A DNA stretch of 64,000 nucleotides from NCBI RefSeq assembly GCF_963576545.1, contig NC_083656.1:3973686-4037685 (forward strand), written 5' to 3'. Positions 60,724-64,000 of this stretch are shown here, piece after piece; the first letter of the stretch is position 1, and each line of letters starts with the position of its first letter. A program made the position numbers and the translations under genes. The notes under the pieces were generated by a model. The model saw nothing but the letters and a program-made list of their open reading frames with translations, ran no database searches and was not told the DNA's origin. The DNA is from Limanda limanda (Eukaryota > Chordata > Actinopteri > Pleuronectiformes > Pleuronectidae).

Positions 60724-63058
60724 CTGTTGTTCACACAGAACCAGTGGATCGACAGATTAATACACAAGACAACACATCCTCTTTCCTTTCACCCTCGTCG
60801 ACTACACTTGTGTTTCCTGCGTTTCGATACAGAAACCGAAACAACGCTCTTCTCAGAACCTCGGTTTGAGGAACACAAACTTGTTTCCTGCTTAAGTTTT
60901 TTTCAGAACTGAGAACCCAAACTTTTCTAAACTGATTAAAGTTGTTAAACACACCAGAATGAAAATAATCTGCAATTACTAAAATATCTTATAAAAACAA
61001 TTCAAGCTGCAATTAATCATTTTGGTCATTACGAATAATCAGTTTTGTTCTGTAAAGCACAAGAAATTTGTAGCAATCATTTGAGTTTTTAGTGTAGAAC
61101 TGAACTAAACTCAAAGATAATTAATTAACTATATTGTAAGACAAGGAAAAAAACAGCATTTTACATTTGAGAAGCAAGAAAAACTGTCAGTGATTCATTT
61201 TCTGTCAGTTGTTTCCTGTCTCGATTTCCATCAAATACCGACCTTCCTTTCCAGTGTGAGCAGCGTTTTGTTTCCTGTCCTCCAGGATCCTCCAATCAGC
61301 AGCTCTCACCGTCTCCACCCTCGCCGGCAGCGTTCGAGTGGCGAGCGGTAAAAGACGAGGACTGGAGAACTGGATGGTTGACAGCGGCAGCGAGACGAGT
61401 CCGACCTTCTGCCCCGGGATCGCACCGACTGAACCTGGAGGAGGGGAAGTTTGGCTCAGGGGAGATTCTGGGAAGAAGAGCTTGGGTTGAGAGGAACCAT
61501 CGTGTTCCACAGGGATTAAAAAGGCTTCTTTAGACTTTGAGCTTCTTTCCTTCACTAGTAATAACTCAGTTTGTTGTGAACTGGCGCCGAGCAGCTGCTC
61601 CGACACAGATTGAGTTGTTACCGAGCTGCGAACAACATCTTTTCCAGTCTCCGCTGGAACCGTCGCTGCTTTGAGACGAGGGTCAAGTCTGTTGCTGCTG
61701 CTCAGGTCGTCAGTAGTTTCAGTCTCGGTCTGGATTCTCTTCCTGCTGGTTGTGCTGGTTTTAGTTCGGCCTAAAAGGGCTTTAGCGTCCTGGAGGGTGA
61801 TCCTGGCCTGGTCCCCACTTCCCGATGTATTATCCACCCAGAGGTCGTCTCTTACGTGAGGTCTGTTATCGAATCCAGAATCTAAAGAGTCCAAGTCTGG
61901 ATCTTTGTTTGTGGGAGGGGCCTGTTCAGCCCTCTTTGTCTTTGACGCCTTCTTCTTAGGTGCTTCTTTGGGTTTGGTGTCTGTGGCCAAAGGTATGGCG
62001 TCTGTCTTAATGTTGGTTTCTGGAGGGTTAAAGGTTCTGGAGCTGAGAGGATCTGTTAAAACAGGAGTGGAACCTGAGAGCATGTGCTCTGAGGCAGATC
62101 CGGTTCCTCCCAGGGTTCCTTTAGTGGCTCGGTCCGTGTTCGCAGCTTCTATCAGAGCCCGGAGACTCTTCTTCTTGGGCTTCGAGGCGGTGGAAGGTGG
62201 AGACAGGGGCGGAGAGGAGATAAGGGAGGAAGTGGTGGAGGACGGCGTGCTGGCCAACTTGATTTGTTCTGATAGCTTCTCCCTCTTCTTCCTAGTGGAT
62301 GGAGGAGGTGAAGAGGAACTCGGGTCTGTGCTGTCAGGCTTCTGTGCTGCTGCGGATGTTGTGCTTTTCTTCGCCCGTGGACTTGCTGCCGTTGACAGTG
62401 ACTCTCTGGACTTCTTCCCCTTCGCCGTCGGTTCCCTGTCGCCGGCGCCCAGCGGAGGAGACGATGGCGTCTGACTCGGGTTGGTTTGTGAGTTTGCTGC
62501 TTTACAATGTGGGAGGTGAGTCTTCAACCTTTTGAAGGTTTTCCCACAGGACGGACAAACCTCTGTGAGGACAAACAGAGACAGAGCAGTGGTTAAAACT
62601 TGATTTCTTAAATCTTAAAGAATGGAATCAAAACTATTGCAGAAAGAAGTAGTTGATTAATCACCAAAAAATAATCTGCAACTTCTTTAAAATAAAATAT
62701 TCAAAGTCTGAGTCCAAACTGAATATTAGAGATTTTTCTGCTTGAAAAATATCAAATCTTTATATTTTATTGAACATCTTCTAGTATATACTTTTGTTTC
62801 TATATTTAATTATACAGCTGCTTGTTTTATATAGTTTCTTTAAATATTTATAGCAGAAACCATTGATTTGAGAATGACAAATATGAAAAGTTATTGAACC
62901 TGCGGACACAACAGCTGCTAAGTTTTGAGTTATTTGACATCAGATCTTTAGGCTCTATATTTACAAACCAATATTACTGTAAAATATAAATATACAGTGA
63001 GCATCTCGCTTCATGTGCTGATCCTCCAATGAAAACAGTGACGCTCACCGGAGCTCAT
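59710..63058 (-). CDS. mtnap1: MTNAP1/C17orf80-like protein with ATP synthase subunit f-like tail
   Basis: Exons in transcript order are 63049-63058, 61243-62562, 60613-60723, 59828-59944 and 59710-59738; phases agree throughout and predict 528 aa. The N-terminus (MSSEVCPSCGKTF...LKTHLPHC) forms a C2HC zinc-finger-like motif (Cys6, Cys9, His19, Cys23) that matches the start of human C17orf80/MTNAP1, a mitochondrial nucleoid-associated protein. A long Ser/Thr/Pro/Lys-rich, probably disordered region follows. The last three exons encode VKLRDFPQWL, WYYRKYIDVKKGG, one membrane segment (GMLLAGYCVLSYIW) and KHDRWRKYH, the signature of mitochondrial F-type ATP synthase subunit f (ATP5MF). The exon 2 donor is GTCGGT, weaker than usual; a stronger GTGAGA donor about 70 nt earlier could also join in frame. 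If no splice occurs, the frame stops at 61205. A separate atp5mf-like gene with an unseen first exon remains possible. Confidence 0.72.
60093..60491. mobile_element. ~400-bp MITE in mtnap1-like intron
   Basis: AAATAAAGATGGACGAC (60093-60109) is perfectly inverted as GTCGTCCATCTTTATTT (60475-60491). The interior has CCCCCTGGTGGCTGGCTG and GATTGACAGCTGAGAC phrases also found, diverged, near 10970-11160 and 36990-37060. It lies between the exons at 59828-59944 and 60613-60723. Confidence 0.85.
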
Positions 63059-64000
63059 TCTGATCGCCTGCGTCCAACAGCCAATCAGAGAGCTGCGTGT
63101 CCCGGGGATATAATTGCGGCGGCGGCGACATGAGAAGTCGTTTGAAGTTTAACGAACTTTAGCATTAGAACAAAATGTGACAACTTCTCGTGCGCGTCAG
63201 GGTCATCTGTTGCTGTGTGGAGGGGAAAGACCCTTTAGGTGGCGCCTCAGGAGCCTGAGTAGAAATACCTGGAAAGTAACGCTAGGCTGCTTTTTATTAT
63301 TAATATTATTATTTGTCTGGTTGAAGAGATTAAATATAGTGAGATGCGTTTGGTGTTTTAAATCGTCTCATGGAAATTCTGGAGAAACACGTGGTGATGT
63401 GATTAGTGGGTGTGGCGCGTTGATTCAATCGAGATGATTCCCCCTCTTCTACTTCCGCCTTCGCTTCAATATCCGGAAATACAGTTTTTTTTGGAGATAT
63501 CCAGAAAAAGATTTGAAAAAGAGAAATATTTTAACTCCTATAACTTAAAAGGAACAGAGATCTTTAAATATATTGATGAGTTACAATGAAAGGAATCAGT
63601 TTGTGGAACAATCTCAACAAAGAATCTAAAAGAAACACAAATATTTAAAATCTATTAAATCCAGGATGTTGAGGACTTACAATGAATATTTTAATTAAGT
63701 TTTGTACATTTTTTTGTTGTGAAAGGTAAATCTTTGAATGGTATAAAATGAATTGTAACTTCAGAACTAATAGAGGGATGTGAGGGGCCTGATAGAGAAG
63801 TTGTCACTTAATCCGCAAACTAAGCTGGACTTCTCCTTCAAAAGGAAAATTGTTACATAATACTTTTTATCTTTCTATGTATGATGGAAATAGGAAGATG
63901 TTTCACTGGGGTTCAAAACACACACAGCACATGAATTTCACCAGACTGGTTATAATGAAAATAACAAGGGTAATACTTTATTATAGCAGCACCAACTCTT
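63059..64000. other. Upstream flank of mtnap1-like gene; no gene seen
   Basis: A GC-richer stretch at 63059-63140 precedes the minus-strand ATG. It holds a CCAAT box (63081-63085, plus-strand orientation) and a GGCGGCGGCG run. It could serve as a promoter in either direction. Beyond about 63250 the sequence is AT-rich with no recognisable exon. Confidence 0.4.

Noticed and set aside
61905..62474. Plus-strand 189-aa frame
   Set aside because: Antisense shadow of the mtnap1-like large exon.

Overview
This is nuclear DNA from a ray-finned fish, most likely a percomorph teleost. The genes are split by short GT-AG introns, the coding exons match vertebrate families closely, and the gaps are full of CA/TG, GATA and GA microsatellites and small hAT- and Tc1/mariner-type elements typical of fish. 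No bacterial, viral or organellar genes were seen.

Layout. Five multi-exon genes and one intronless gene can be read. (1) qki-family gene, minus strand, 6473-18519: a STAR RNA-binding protein with two alternative last exons, for a nuclear QKI-5-type and a cytoplasmic QKI-6-type protein. (2) prph2 (peripherin-2), minus, 26169-31083, three exons. (3) tbcc (tubulin cofactor C), minus, 34055-35116, one exon. (4) A TNFRSF14/CD40-like receptor gene, minus, 38441-41537, without its signal-peptide exon. (5) bicral, plus, non-coding exon near 49.1-49.3 kb and coding exons 51593-56116. (6) An mtnap1/C17orf80-like gene, minus, 59710-63058, whose reading frame continues in phase into exons encoding a mitochondrial ATP synthase subunit f-like tail.

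Context. Order and orientation prph2(-), tbcc(-), bicral(+) are the same as on human 6p21.1, where TBCC and BICRAL are close head-to-head neighbours. Here about 14-16 kb separates them. That gap holds a 1.65-kb hAT element, the TNFRSF gene, smaller hAT elements, a lone MS4A-like exon, a GIY-YIG retroelement remnant, a DD37E Tc1/mariner element and a tandem array of about 435-bp units ending at the bicral first exon.

The gene set is mixed in function: RNA processing (qki), photoreceptor outer segment structure (prph2), tubulin folding (tbcc), immune signalling (TNFRSF), BAF chromatin remodelling (bicral) and mitochondria (mtnap1-like). Nothing suggests an operon-like shared pathway; the linkage is conserved synteny. 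The most useful leads are the in-phase mtnap1/subunit-f tail, the disrupted tbcc-bicral interval, the amplified bicral 5' flank with an E-box in every unit, and the two direct repeats that bracket the qki KH exon.
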